Of a DNA stretch of 13,838 nucleotides, positions 1 to 7,945 are shown piece after piece (the first letter of the stretch is position 1; the number at the start of each line of letters is the position of its first letter). Under the pieces are notes generated by a model that had not been told where the DNA came from, searched no databases, and saw nothing but the letters and a program-made list of their open reading frames with translations. A program made the position numbers and the translations under genes. The DNA is from an uncultured Gammaproteobacteria bacterium (GTDB lineage: Bacteria > Pseudomonadota > Gammaproteobacteria > Pseudomonadales > Azotimanducaceae_A): positions 1 through 13,838 of the forward strand of contig CAJWGQ010000067.1 in the NCBI GenBank assembly GCA_913041025.1, given 5' to 3'.

Positions 1-75
1 AATGGCAATCTAAACGCCCCGACGATAATGGTCGCAGAGCGAATAGCCGACCTAATTAAGTCAGAGCAAGCGTAA
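1..75 (+). CDS. C-terminal end of an unidentified protein (cut by window start)
   Basis: Frame 1 is open from the first base and ends at a TAA at 73-75, giving the last 24 residues of a protein (ending in IADLIKSEQA). The stop lies 8 bases before the ATG of the next gene, as expected for genes in one transcript. The fragment is too short to assign to a family, and I do not recognise it. It could also be a chance open stretch, although an amphipathic helix ending just before a closely spaced gene is what a real C-terminus would look like. Confidence 0.5.
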   Translation, partial: NGNLNAPTIMVAERIADLIKSEQA

Positions 76-83
76 GTTTAAAC

Positions 84-1085
84 ATGGATCCAATCAGCCA
101 AGGGACTCTCGGAGGAGCACTAGCTCAAACTATCGCAAACAGGAAAAATTTCGCAAAAGTTACTTTAATTGGATGTCTGGCGGGCATGGCACCTGACCTG
201 GACGTACTCATTCAGTCAAACGAAGATCCCATTTTATTTCTCGAATTTCACCGACAGTTCACCCATTCACTCATTTTCATTCCGATAGGCGCCTTGATCG
301 TGGCATCTGCGTTATTCTGGTTTGTTAAAAAGACGCTGACTTTTCACGTTGTTTACCTGGCCGCGCTCCTAGGTTACGCAACACACGCGCTGCTTGATGC
401 ATGTACCTCTTACGGAACACTATTATTCTGGCCCTTTTCCAATGTTCGCATAGCCTGGAACAACGTTTCGGTCGTAGACCCTCTCTTCACAATTCCTGCA
501 CTCATATTGGTAATCTGCGCGCTCAGCTTGAAAAAAAGACTTTACACAGCCCTCGCTCTAACCTGGTGTTTCCTCTATTTATTGCTGGGCTTCATACAAC
601 ACGAAAGAACTTATCGTGCAGCCTTAGAAATCGCCAATGAACGAGAACACAACCCCCAGAGGCTCACCCTCAAACCGTCCTTTGGTAACCTCATACTTTG
701 GAAAGCGGTTTACGAACACGAAGGACGATATCATGTGGATGCGATTCGAACTCTGGGAACGACGACTTGGTGTTCAGGCGAATCGATCGAGGTATTCAAC
801 TACGAAAAACACCTCCCAACACTAGACAGAGACAGCCAACAGGGCATCGATATTGAAAGGTTTCGTTGGTTTTCACAGGATTACTTGGGTTACGACTATC
901 AGAGCCAGCTAGTGACTGATATTCGCTATTCCATGATCCCCAGTCAGATTAAGCCTATGTGGGGATTACAAATTAATCCGATAAAAAACCAAAGGGAGCA
1001 TGCCGTCTGGATAGCCAGTCGCAATCTAGACGAAGAGCAGTTAGATTTATTCAAAGACATGTTAACGGGTAAAAGCTGTACTTAG
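84..1085 (+). CDS. Inner-membrane metal-dependent hydrolase, DUF457/YdjM family
   Basis: 333 residues. The N-terminal half carries the features of the YdjM/DUF457 family of putative membrane-bound metal-dependent hydrolases: DPISQGTLGGAL at residues 2-13, an APDLDVL motif around 36-42, an HRQFTHS motif at 56-62 and an H-A-L-L-D motif at 101-105. The His and Asp residues are the likely metal ligands. Hydrophobic stretches at about 62-82, 87-100, 133-150 and 155-172 look like four membrane spans. The C-terminal ~160 residues are soluble and rich in charged and aromatic residues. Family members are integral membrane proteins whose substrate is not established. The start is the ATG 8 bases after the preceding stop, with no clear Shine-Dalgarno, so translation may be coupled to the upstream gene. 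Family assignment is confident; biochemical function is not. Confidence 0.85.
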   Translation: MDPISQGTLGGALAQTIANRKNFAKVTLIGCLAGMAPDLDVLIQSNEDPILFLEFHRQFTHSLIFIPIGALIVASALFWFVKKTLTFHVVYLAALLGYATHALLDACTSYGTLLFWPFSNVRIAWNNVSVVDPLFTIPALILVICALSLKKRLYTALALTWCFLYLLLGFIQHERTYRAALEIANEREHNPQRLTLKPSFGNLILWKAVYEHEGRYHVDAIRTLGTTTWCSGESIEVFNYEKHLPTLDRDSQQGIDIERFRWFSQDYLGYDYQSQLVTDIRYSMIPSQIKPMWGLQINPIKNQREHAVWIASRNLDEEQLDLFKDMLTGKSCT

Positions 1086-1157
1086 CTTGAAATCAATAAC
1101 ACCCCGAAACAGGTTTTAGCTTCTTAACAAACCTATTGGTCAAAGGATAATTATCAC

Positions 1158-1637
1158 ATGCTAGAACAGCCCGACCTTTTGAAGTCGATAGCGGAAAAAT
1201 TAAAATCTAAAGGACAGACTATCTCCGTCAGCGAGTCATCCACTGGAGGGTTGGTCTCGGCTGCTCTGCTCTCAGTGCCAGGCGCCTCAGCTTACTTCAA
1301 AGGTGGATCAGTAATATATACGCTAGCTTCAAGAAGGATCTTCCTGGGACTTTCCAAGAGTGATATTGAAGGCCTTGAACCCATGACAGAGAAAATGGCT
1401 CTTAAGTTCGCTGACAAAACCAGGGCAGTATTGGATTCAGACTGGGCCATCGCAGAATTAGGCATAGCGGGTCCGACAGGTTCGCCTTATGGCATTGGAC
1501 CGGGCAATAGCGTAGTCGCCATCGCTGGCCCTAAAAGCAGCTCAATCAAAATCGAGACAGGAGTGAGCGATCGTGAAAACAACATGCAGGCATTTACAGA
1601 ACAAGCACTGCAACTGTTGAACGAAACCCTAACCTAG
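1158..1637 (+). CDS. CinA C-terminal-domain protein (PncC-like, possible NMN deamidase)
   Basis: 159 residues, covering only the CinA C-terminal domain; full CinA proteins are about 400 residues. Characterised stand-alone members (PncC) hydrolyse nicotinamide mononucleotide to nicotinic acid mononucleotide in the pyridine nucleotide cycle. The family motifs are visible: SESSTGG at 25-31 (usual AESCTGG; S27 aligns with the nucleophilic Ser) and GIAGPTG at 102-108. Aligned without gaps to E. coli PncC as I recall it, the conserved Tyr is kept at Y54 but the Lys five residues later, proposed to act with the Ser, is R59, and the Asn of the TYSN motif is Leu (L56). It may therefore be a divergent CinA-like subfamily with altered or lost deamidase activity. 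The ATG follows an AAGGA-like site (1143-1147) at a rather long distance. The gene lies between a membrane protein and the carboxylase, in the same direction. Confidence 0.75.
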   Translation: MLEQPDLLKSIAEKLKSKGQTISVSESSTGGLVSAALLSVPGASAYFKGGSVIYTLASRRIFLGLSKSDIEGLEPMTEKMALKFADKTRAVLDSDWAIAELGIAGPTGSPYGIGPGNSVVAIAGPKSSSIKIETGVSDRENNMQAFTEQALQLLNETLT

Positions 1638-1702
1638 CGACAACTCCAGCCAAAACTGGACAATTTATTCGCTCTGAGCCAACCTGTTGCTAAAGAGGTT
1701 AA

Positions 1703-1708
1703 AGGGAG
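1703..1708 (+). promoter_or_regulatory. Shine-Dalgarno site fixing the GTG start of the carboxylase
   Basis: AGGGAG lies 7 bases before a GTG at 1716. The protein read from this GTG begins directly with the biotin-carboxylase N-terminal strand (KNVLIANRGEIA), so no upstream extension is needed and a later start would remove the conserved ANRGEIA motif. Confidence 0.75.
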
Positions 1709-1715
1709 AATAAAA

Positions 1716-4700
1716 GTGTCGCAGCAAAAAAATGTGCTCATCGCGAACCGGGGCGAAATCGCGGTTCGTATAGCCCGAGCAGCAAAAGGTCTGGGTATTA
1801 ATCCGATTTCGATTTTTGCGCCAGCCGACTCAGATTCTCTCCACACGAAACTAACTGCAACAGCTGTCGAACTTTCTGGAAAGGCAAAAGACCCGGTGTC
1901 TGCGTACCTCGATTTAGACCAGATCGTATCAATCGCCAAAGAGAATCAGTGTGAACTCGTGCACCCGGGCTATGGTTTCCTTTCTGAAAACGCGGAGTTT
2001 GCGAAAAAATGCAGCGAACAAGGAATAGAATTTGTTGGCCCCAAGCACGAAGTTCTTAAGTTATTCGGAGACAAAGTCCAGGCAAGGCAACTAGCGGATT
2101 CACTCTCCATACCGACCATTCCAGGAAGCAAAGATGCCCTCGACTCTATCGAGGCAGCCAAGGAAATTGCTAAAGAAATCGGATATCCCATCATGCTTAA
2201 GGCTTCCTCAGGAGGCGGAGGTCGAGGCATGAGAGCCGTAACTAATGAAACAGAGATGGAGGAGGCCTTCGAGCGATGCGCTAGTGAGGCAAAATCTTCT
2301 TTTGGAGACGAGCGCTTATTTCTCGAAAAATTGATAGAACGTCCAAGGCATATAGAAATTCAAATTCTCGCTGACAAACAAGGCAACATACTTCACCTGT
2401 TTGAGAGAGACTGTTCCATTCAGGAGCGCAATCAGAAAGTTATCGAAATCGCACCTGCTCCGAATTTGGATTCAACACTACTAGATAAACTCTATAGAGA
2501 TGCCAAAAATATCGCCAAAGAAACGGGCTACACCAACGCAGGGACCGTTGAATTTTTGGTGACCCCTGAAACTGGAGAATACTACTTTATCGAGTGTAAT
2601 CCTCGAATACAGGTCGAGCACACGATTACAGAGGAAATTACCGGGGTAGACCTGGTGGAAACGCAATTCCGAATTTCGTTGGGAGAAACGCTTGCCTCAA
2701 TGAATCTCGACACATTCAATGACAACACTCGTCCCTCAAGTTTCGCTATACAGGCGAGGGTAGTATCCAAAGGAAACGGCACTTTACTTTCATATCGCGA
2801 ACCCTCGGGGCCCGGTGTTCGAGTTGACAGTGCTGCATACCCGGGGCTCACACCGCCAACTTTTTTTGACCCCCTACTAGCCAAGTTGATCTGCTCCTCT
2901 AACTCAAGCGGCAGCTTTGAATCGGCGATACAAAGGACAATTAACAGCATTGACGAATTTTACATCGACGGCCTACCAACCAACCTCTCCTCGCTAAAAG
3001 CCATATTATCGTCCGAGGAACTAGCAAACGCCGATGCGAGAACCGATCTCATTGAAAGTTCTGGCTTAACGGCTAATACTAAAGAGGATTCTCGCAGTCC
3101 AGCGATCGACCTATTTGAAAAGAAATCTCCTAGCTCAACATCTCCCCTAACAAAGACAGCTACTGGTCTGGCTTCCAACCAACCTGCGCTAGACTTCGAC
3201 CCAACTCATCAAGCAATTGAATGCCCTATGGCGGGCGCTGTTATTGATCTCAATACCGAAATTAAAGATCAGGTGAAAGCAGGCGACACTCTCATGGTTA
3301 TCAGCGCGATGAAAATGGAGACCTCGGTTACCGCTCCATGTAATGGACAAATTACGGCTGTGCTCGACCTCGCAATCGGAGACACGGTCGTGCCAGGTCA
3401 GATAGTTGCTGCGATTCTTCCAGAAGGTGGAACCCTCGAAGACTCGATTCCAGAAGAACAAACCTGGACACCACTGCTTCGTGAAGTGAGTACTCTTCAA
3501 AGTATCGCTCACAAGCGCTTTGCTTCTGACACAAAGGACCCCGGTGTATTGCGACAAAGATCCAGAAATAAAATGACTTGTCGTGAACGGATTGACCTGC
3601 TTCTGGATTCCGATTCCTTTCGAGAAGTCGGCAGCCTCGCTGGCTTTGCCTCCTACGACGAGGACGGTGGAATCTCAGACTTTACACCTGCAAACCACGT
3701 CGGTGGATGGGGCACAATTAATCAACGAACTACCATCGTCTGCGCCGATGATTTCACATCGAGAGGAGGTCATTCCGATGGCGCGATAGGACAGAAAAGC
3801 GGTTATCTAGACAGGCTCTCGATGGAACTAAAAGTCCCATCTGTCAGGTTACTGGACGGCTCGTCTGGGGGCGGTTCAGTCGCGAGCATGGTGCCACAAC
3901 AAAAAAAAGATGGCGAAAGCGACGCGGAGGAGAGTTCAGGGGCAATCAAGGCAGGCAAGCCAAGGGTTTCGGGCGGAGGCGGATCTTTTCTACCTGGCCA
4001 TCTGGGCAGTGCTATGTTCACCAACCAACTATCTACTGTGCCAGTGGTTAATATGCTCCTGGGCAGCGTCGTCGGTCTTGGGGCGGCGAAAGCCGTCCTA
4101 GGCCACTTCTCAGTAATGGTCAAAGATATATCGCAGCTGTTCGTCGCGGGACCGCCAGTAGTTAGCCACGCGATGGGTTACGACATTACCAAAGAAGATC
4201 TCGGCGATTGGAGAATCCACTGTACTAACGGTTCGGTAGACAATTTAGCCGAGACCGAAGAAGAAGCCGTCGAGATGACCAAGCAATTTCTCTCTTACTT
4301 ACCATCTAGCGTCTATGATGTTTCTCCTCGACAAGCGGTAGGTAACGGTGACCCCGCGGATCGAAGAGAGGAGGAACTCCTGACTTTGATTCCTCGAAAA
4401 AGAACCACCACCTTTGACGTGAGAAAAGCCATTCGACTGATGGCGGATAAACACTCTTTTTTCGAAATCGGTTCGCTCTGGGGAACAGATCAGGTCACAG
4501 GTTTTGTTCGATTCAATGGCTACCCTTTAGGAGTTATCGCTTCAGACAGCAGGCACGAAAATGGCGGGGCTCTCACGGCGGACGGCTGCGACAAACTGAC
4601 GCGGCACTTGGACCTATGCGACTTGTTCCATATCCCAGTGCTCAATCTGGTCGACAACCCCGGGTTCGCAGTAGGCGTCGAACATGAAGCACGAGGCACC

Positions 4701-5123
4701 ATTAGAAAAGGAGGCGAGTGGATGGTCGCTTTTTCTCAAATCAAAGTACCTATATTCACTGTTATCATGAGAAGAAGTTTCGGAGTCGCCGGCAATAATT
4801 TCGCTACTCCCGTCTCGAGGCCCGTTGTGAGAGTCACCTGGCCCGCAGCCGATGTCGGCGGGATACCACCCGAAGGAGGAATAGAAGCGGCTTACAAACG
4901 CCAACTGGCAGAAGCAGAGGATCCAACAGCGTTGCGAGCAGAATTGGAAGCTCGAATAGAAAGCGCCAGAGGACCCATCGGGCCACTTAGTCGATTCCAG
5001 ATGGAGGAGATGGTTGATCCCAGGGATACGCGACGATTGATTTGTGAGTGGGTCGACAACGCATACAAAATAGCAGAACAGCAGGCTCAGCATGGAGCAA
5101 GACCACTACAATTTAGGCCTTGA
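1716..5123 (+). CDS. Single-chain biotin-dependent acyl-CoA carboxylase (BC-BCCP-CT fusion)
   Basis: 1135 residues containing the whole carboxylase. Residues 1-440 are biotin carboxylase: ANRGEIAVRIARA at 10-22, HPGYGFLSEN at 83-92, the ATP-grasp glycine loop at 163-173, RDCSIQERNQKVIE at 231-244 and NPRIQVEH at 295-302. Residues 500-568 are the biotin carrier, with SAMKMET at 530-536 and K533 as the biotinylated Lys; Ser before AMKM is the pyruvate-carboxylase-like form. About 600-1120 is an AccD/PccB-type carboxyltransferase (LLDGSSGGGSVA 712-723, GLGAAKA 787-793, VDNPGF 979-984, FGVAGNNFA 1022-1030). It should carboxylate an acyl-CoA using ATP and bicarbonate in the cytoplasm. Domain order and length match the single-chain long-chain acyl-CoA carboxylases (LCC) described in mycobacteria, rather than the usual two-subunit propionyl-, methylcrotonyl- or geranyl-CoA carboxylases. 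Which acyl-CoA it uses cannot be read here. Residues 727-756 form a charged then Gly-rich insertion in the CT domain. The two CoA-transferases downstream suggest a shared pathway. Confidence 0.93.
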   Translation: MSQQKNVLIANRGEIAVRIARAAKGLGINPISIFAPADSDSLHTKLTATAVELSGKAKDPVSAYLDLDQIVSIAKENQCELVHPGYGFLSENAEFAKKCSEQGIEFVGPKHEVLKLFGDKVQARQLADSLSIPTIPGSKDALDSIEAAKEIAKEIGYPIMLKASSGGGGRGMRAVTNETEMEEAFERCASEAKSSFGDERLFLEKLIERPRHIEIQILADKQGNILHLFERDCSIQERNQKVIEIAPAPNLDSTLLDKLYRDAKNIAKETGYTNAGTVEFLVTPETGEYYFIECNPRIQVEHTITEEITGVDLVETQFRISLGETLASMNLDTFNDNTRPSSFAIQARVVSKGNGTLLSYREPSGPGVRVDSAAYPGLTPPTFFDPLLAKLICSSNSSGSFESAIQRTINSIDEFYIDGLPTNLSSLKAILSSEELANADARTDLIESSGLTANTKEDSRSPAIDLFEKKSPSSTSPLTKTATGLASNQPALDFDPTHQAIECPMAGAVIDLNTEIKDQVKAGDTLMVISAMKMETSVTAPCNGQITAVLDLAIGDTVVPGQIVAAILPEGGTLEDSIPEEQTWTPLLREVSTLQSIAHKRFASDTKDPGVLRQRSRNKMTCRERIDLLLDSDSFREVGSLAGFASYDEDGGISDFTPANHVGGWGTINQRTTIVCADDFTSRGGHSDGAIGQKSGYLDRLSMELKVPSVRLLDGSSGGGSVASMVPQQKKDGESDAEESSGAIKAGKPRVSGGGGSFLPGHLGSAMFTNQLSTVPVVNMLLGSVVGLGAAKAVLGHFSVMVKDISQLFVAGPPVVSHAMGYDITKEDLGDWRIHCTNGSVDNLAETEEEAVEMTKQFLSYLPSSVYDVSPRQAVGNGDPADRREEELLTLIPRKRTTTFDVRKAIRLMADKHSFFEIGSLWGTDQVTGFVRFNGYPLGVIASDSRHENGGALTADGCDKLTRHLDLCDLFHIPVLNLVDNPGFAVGVEHEARGTIRKGGEWMVAFSQIKVPIFTVIMRRSFGVAGNNFATPVSRPVVRVTWPAADVGGIPPEGGIEAAYKRQLAEAEDPTALRAELEARIESARGPIGPLSRFQMEEMVDPRDTRRLICEWVDNAYKIAEQQAQHGARPLQFRP

Positions 5124-5217
5124 AATTATTACCAAGACACTGCGGCTGACCTATTTCCTCCTCTGTCTTTAAGATCACCGAAAGGATAAGCTATTTGAAA
5201 CTCAATCGAGCGAGCCA

Positions 5218-6387
5218 ATGACCGAAGGGCCACTATCACGCGTTACCATTCTTGATCTCACCGATGAGAGGGGAATTTACGGCGCGAAGCTCCTAGCTGA
5301 TCTGGGAGCTAACGTTATCCGGCCTGAACCGTTGACCGGAGATCCCTTGAGAATGCGTGGGCCTTTTATTCAAACCACAGACCAGGGAAAAAAATCCATA
5401 TGGCACGCTTATTTTTGCTCCAGTCGGCGATCCATAACTTTGGACTTAGATGATGCTGAGGGCTTAGAACAGTTTGATTTGCTACTAACGAAAGCTGACA
5501 TTGTTCTCACTTGCCCAGGCGCATTTGGAGTTGAAGAGTCAAAAGAAATCGTACGAGATAAAAATCGGGAAGAACTAGTCTTTATAGACACCTGTTCTTT
5601 CAGACCCGGTTGCGAGTGGGCAGACTATCAAGCTCCAGATATCGTAGCCGGTGCTCTGGCTGGACAAATAGCCACTACAGGAGATGCCGATACGGCTCCC
5701 CTGAAAAACTTTGGCGAATTAAATTTCATGGTTTCCGGCGCTTATACTGCGATATCAGCACTTTCAGCACTATACAATCGCCGCGCGACAGGATCAGGAC
5801 AGCGCGTAGAAGTATCCGTTCACGAATGCATCGCCTCGTGTCTGGAACACGTGTTCATGTTTTATTGGTATGGAGAGGCAATGGAGCACCCAGATGGGAG
5901 GGTACTACCTCGCCGAGGCTCTCTCCATTGGTCAAATGCCTATGATGTCATGAACGCGGAGACCGGTAGCATCATGGTCACGCCAACACCGGATTTCGAC
6001 AAGCAATTAACCTGGATGATTGAAGAAGACATTCACGACGATTTGATAGACCCTCAATATTTAGAACCTGAAAACCTGCGACTGCGGGTTGAAAAAACCA
6101 TGAACCAGCTCCGCGACTGGGTGGCCACAAAAAATGCTGAAGATCTTTTTTTTGAAGCACAGGAAAGGCACATGCCCTATGGGTTAGTGTTGCCAATAGA
6201 ACAGGTCGCAGAAAATCCGCAACTCATTGCTAGAGACTGGTTCGTCCCCTATCAAATTGGCGAACACAAAACCTTATCAACGGGCGCTCCTTACCATTTT
6301 TCTGATACTCCTTGGCAATTGGGCGAATACAAATCGATAAACGAAGACCAAGTCGATATCTTAAACGAGATAGGTTGGAATTCTTGA
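5218..6387 (+). CDS. Family III CoA-transferase (CaiB/BaiF) subunit lacking the catalytic Asp
   Basis: 389 residues with the CaiB/BaiF fold signature. The N-terminal strand (VTILDLT) is followed by the KLLADLGANVIRPEP region at 24-38, a D-IVLTCP strand at 94-100, and the helix plus GSGQRVEVS segment at 192-200. In active family III enzymes an Asp in a D-x-x-[AST]-G motif forms the aspartyl-CoA anhydride and thioester. Here the aligned stretch is N169-F170-M-V-S-G174, so Phe sits at the catalytic position. The gap-free match to the next gene (18 residues from this Gly to the Gly of GxGQR in both) makes misalignment unlikely. The protein is probably a structural or substrate-binding partner of the downstream subunit. 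The 94-base gap after the carboxylase holds no clear terminator. The ATG has no good Shine-Dalgarno; the nearest AAAGGA (5181-5186) is about 31 bases away. Confidence 0.85.
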   Translation: MTEGPLSRVTILDLTDERGIYGAKLLADLGANVIRPEPLTGDPLRMRGPFIQTTDQGKKSIWHAYFCSSRRSITLDLDDAEGLEQFDLLLTKADIVLTCPGAFGVEESKEIVRDKNREELVFIDTCSFRPGCEWADYQAPDIVAGALAGQIATTGDADTAPLKNFGELNFMVSGAYTAISALSALYNRRATGSGQRVEVSVHECIASCLEHVFMFYWYGEAMEHPDGRVLPRRGSLHWSNAYDVMNAETGSIMVTPTPDFDKQLTWMIEEDIHDDLIDPQYLEPENLRLRVEKTMNQLRDWVATKNAEDLFFEAQERHMPYGLVLPIEQVAENPQLIARDWFVPYQIGEHKTLSTGAPYHFSDTPWQLGEYKSINEDQVDILNEIGWNS

Positions 6388-6388
6388 C

Positions 6389-7600
6389 ATGGCGCGACCA
6401 CTCGAAGGGCTAAAAATTCTGGATTTCACTCACGTGCTCGCCGGGCCCTTTGCAACACGAATACTGGGTGATATGGGCGCCGATGTCGTAAAAATAAATT
6501 CTCTGGATCGCGCCATCGGAGCAAATGATCCCATACACCCTTACTACATCATGTGGAATCGCAACAAAAGAGCCCTCGCATTGGACATGAGCAATGAGTC
6601 AGCCAGGAAAACTTGCAAAGAGCTCTGCGAGAAAGCGGACATCGTGATAGACAATTTCTCAGTCGGAGTTCTAGATCGCTGGGGAGTCGGCTACGACACA
6701 ATCAGTCAGGTCAACAGTAAGGTCATATACGTCCAGATGTCGGGAATGGGCGACGGAGGCCCTTGGTCCAAATTCGTGACCTACGCGCCAACGATTCACG
6801 CTCTGTGTGGTCTTACTCACACAACAAGCGTGAAGAACCGGCAAGATATCGGTATTGGTTTTTCATACAACGATCACCAGGCTGGTCTGCATGGTGCTGT
6901 GGCAATACTGGCAGGCCTCGAGTCGCTCCAGCATTCTGGAAAGGGCCAGCGAATAGACATTTCTCAGTTCGAGGTAGGCGTTAATTTTGTAGCGCCAAGC
7001 CTTGTCGATCATTTTTCAAATAACACGATCACCGAACCAGTAGCCAATGATCTTCCCTACGATGAAGTCGCTCCACATGGAGTCTATCCCTGCTCATCAG
7101 ACGGAGAAGGGATCAAGGGCGAAAATTGGATCGCTATAGCCTGCATGACCGACGACCAATGGCGTTCTCTCAAAAACCTCCTGGGGAATCCTGAGTGGGC
7201 AGAACAAGATTCTTTTTCGACAATGAGCCTTCGCTACACAAACTGTCGAGAACTCGATTCGCATATCCAAAATTGGACCAAAACGCAGGAAGCCTATTCG
7301 CTCATGGAAACCTGCCAAAAAGCCGGAGTACCAGCCGGAGTAGTCCAGTCGGGAGCCGATCTTGCGAATAGAGACCCTCAATTGAGAAGTAGGGAATTTC
7401 TCTTCGCTTTTGACGAACTCCACGGAGAGGTGGGGCAGACTTTCGGAGACAAGCTTCCTATCAAGTTTGAGAAAACACCTTGCGAAAGCTACATTCGGTC
7501 AAGGTCTCTCGGAGAAGATAACGAAAGCGTACTTAAGGATTGGCTTAACCTGTCGCCAAAGGAGATAGATGAAAACAAATCCGAAGGCTGGCTAAATTAA
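6389..7600 (+). CDS. Family III CoA-transferase (CaiB/BaiF), catalytic subunit
   Basis: 403 residues. It opens with the classic family start (PLEGLKILDFTHVLAGPFAT at 4-23), then LGDMGADVVKI at 26-36, RNKRALALDM at 58-67, ADIVIDNFSVGVLDRWGVGY at 83-102 and the IYVQMSGMGDGGPW region at 113-126. The catalytic Asp is present at D162 in N-D-H-Q-A-G (161-166). Such enzymes move CoA from a donor such as succinyl-CoA to a carboxylic acid such as carnitine, formate, oxalate, benzylsuccinate or bile acids; this one's substrate is unknown. Its ATG starts one base after the stop of the preceding CoA-transferase, which implies translational coupling and suggests a fixed subunit ratio. A GGA at 6377-6379 inside the upstream coding end could serve as ribosome site. 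The pair probably activates an acid whose CoA ester then meets the carboxylase or other acyl-CoA enzymes. Confidence 0.9.
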   Translation: MARPLEGLKILDFTHVLAGPFATRILGDMGADVVKINSLDRAIGANDPIHPYYIMWNRNKRALALDMSNESARKTCKELCEKADIVIDNFSVGVLDRWGVGYDTISQVNSKVIYVQMSGMGDGGPWSKFVTYAPTIHALCGLTHTTSVKNRQDIGIGFSYNDHQAGLHGAVAILAGLESLQHSGKGQRIDISQFEVGVNFVAPSLVDHFSNNTITEPVANDLPYDEVAPHGVYPCSSDGEGIKGENWIAIACMTDDQWRSLKNLLGNPEWAEQDSFSTMSLRYTNCRELDSHIQNWTKTQEAYSLMETCQKAGVPAGVVQSGADLANRDPQLRSREFLFAFDELHGEVGQTFGDKLPIKFEKTPCESYIRSRSLGEDNESVLKDWLNLSPKEIDENKSEGWLN

Positions 7601-7630
7601 CAATTACACCCAAACTTAAAGAGTTAGATT

Positions 7631-7924
7631 ATGGAAGCGGTCATACAGGTCTCTCAGGCACTCAAACCTAAATTTGAAGAGCTCATCTCATACCTCGACG
7701 ACAGTCAGCAAGTCGCCGCCAGCGCTTTCTTCACTGACCTGTTAATCAAGTTGATCGCAGTCAAAGAAGAGGAACAACTGTTGAGTCTTTTCATGGAATT
7801 GTCGACCACCGCTTTCATTGGCCTTGAATTTGACGATTTTTCTGCTCAACTTATCGACGAGATTTTGTTGCACGCGCAAGAGGTCTCGGCGACCTTCGCT
7901 GTAGACTCCTCTCAAACTCATTAA
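7631..7924 (+). CDS. Small acidic helical protein of unknown function
   Basis: 97 residues that I do not recognise. The composition (many Glu, Asp, Leu, Ala and Ser, few basic residues) and the heptad-like spacing suggest an all-helical acidic protein, with no signal peptide, membrane span or Cys/His metal site. AAAGAG at 7618-7623 lies 7 bases before the ATG, giving a plausible ribosome site. The gene begins 30 bases after the catalytic CoA-transferase and is followed by a probable terminator, so it looks like the last gene of the carboxylase/CoA-transferase transcript. A small partner or regulator of those enzymes is possible but only inferred from position. Confidence 0.6.
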   Translation: MEAVIQVSQALKPKFEELISYLDDSQQVAASAFFTDLLIKLIAVKEEEQLLSLFMELSTTAFIGLEFDDFSAQLIDEILLHAQEVSATFAVDSSQTH

Positions 7925-7945
7925 AGTAGCTGTAGATCGGTAACC

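Noticed and set aside
1111..1134. AGGTTT/AAACCT inverted repeat after the DUF457 gene as a terminator
   Set aside because: The stem is only 6 bp and AT-rich with a 12-base loop, and no T-run follows on either strand.
1645..1660. TCCAG/CTGGA hairpin between the PncC-like gene and the carboxylase
   Set aside because: A 5-bp stem followed by CAATTTATT is too weak to call a terminator or attenuator. The nearby AACCT/AGGTT pair (1681-1700) is equally weak.
4614..5093. 159-residue minus-strand open frame inside the carboxylase
   Set aside because: It is antisense to the conserved carboxyltransferase domain, and its composition is typical of a shadow frame. The same applies to the other minus-strand frames across 1634-5093.
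5218..7600. Benzylsuccinate (bbs) or carnitine (cai) pathway assignment for the CoA-transferase pair
   Set aside because: None of the other genes of those pathways is present, and family III members cannot be assigned a substrate from motifs alone.
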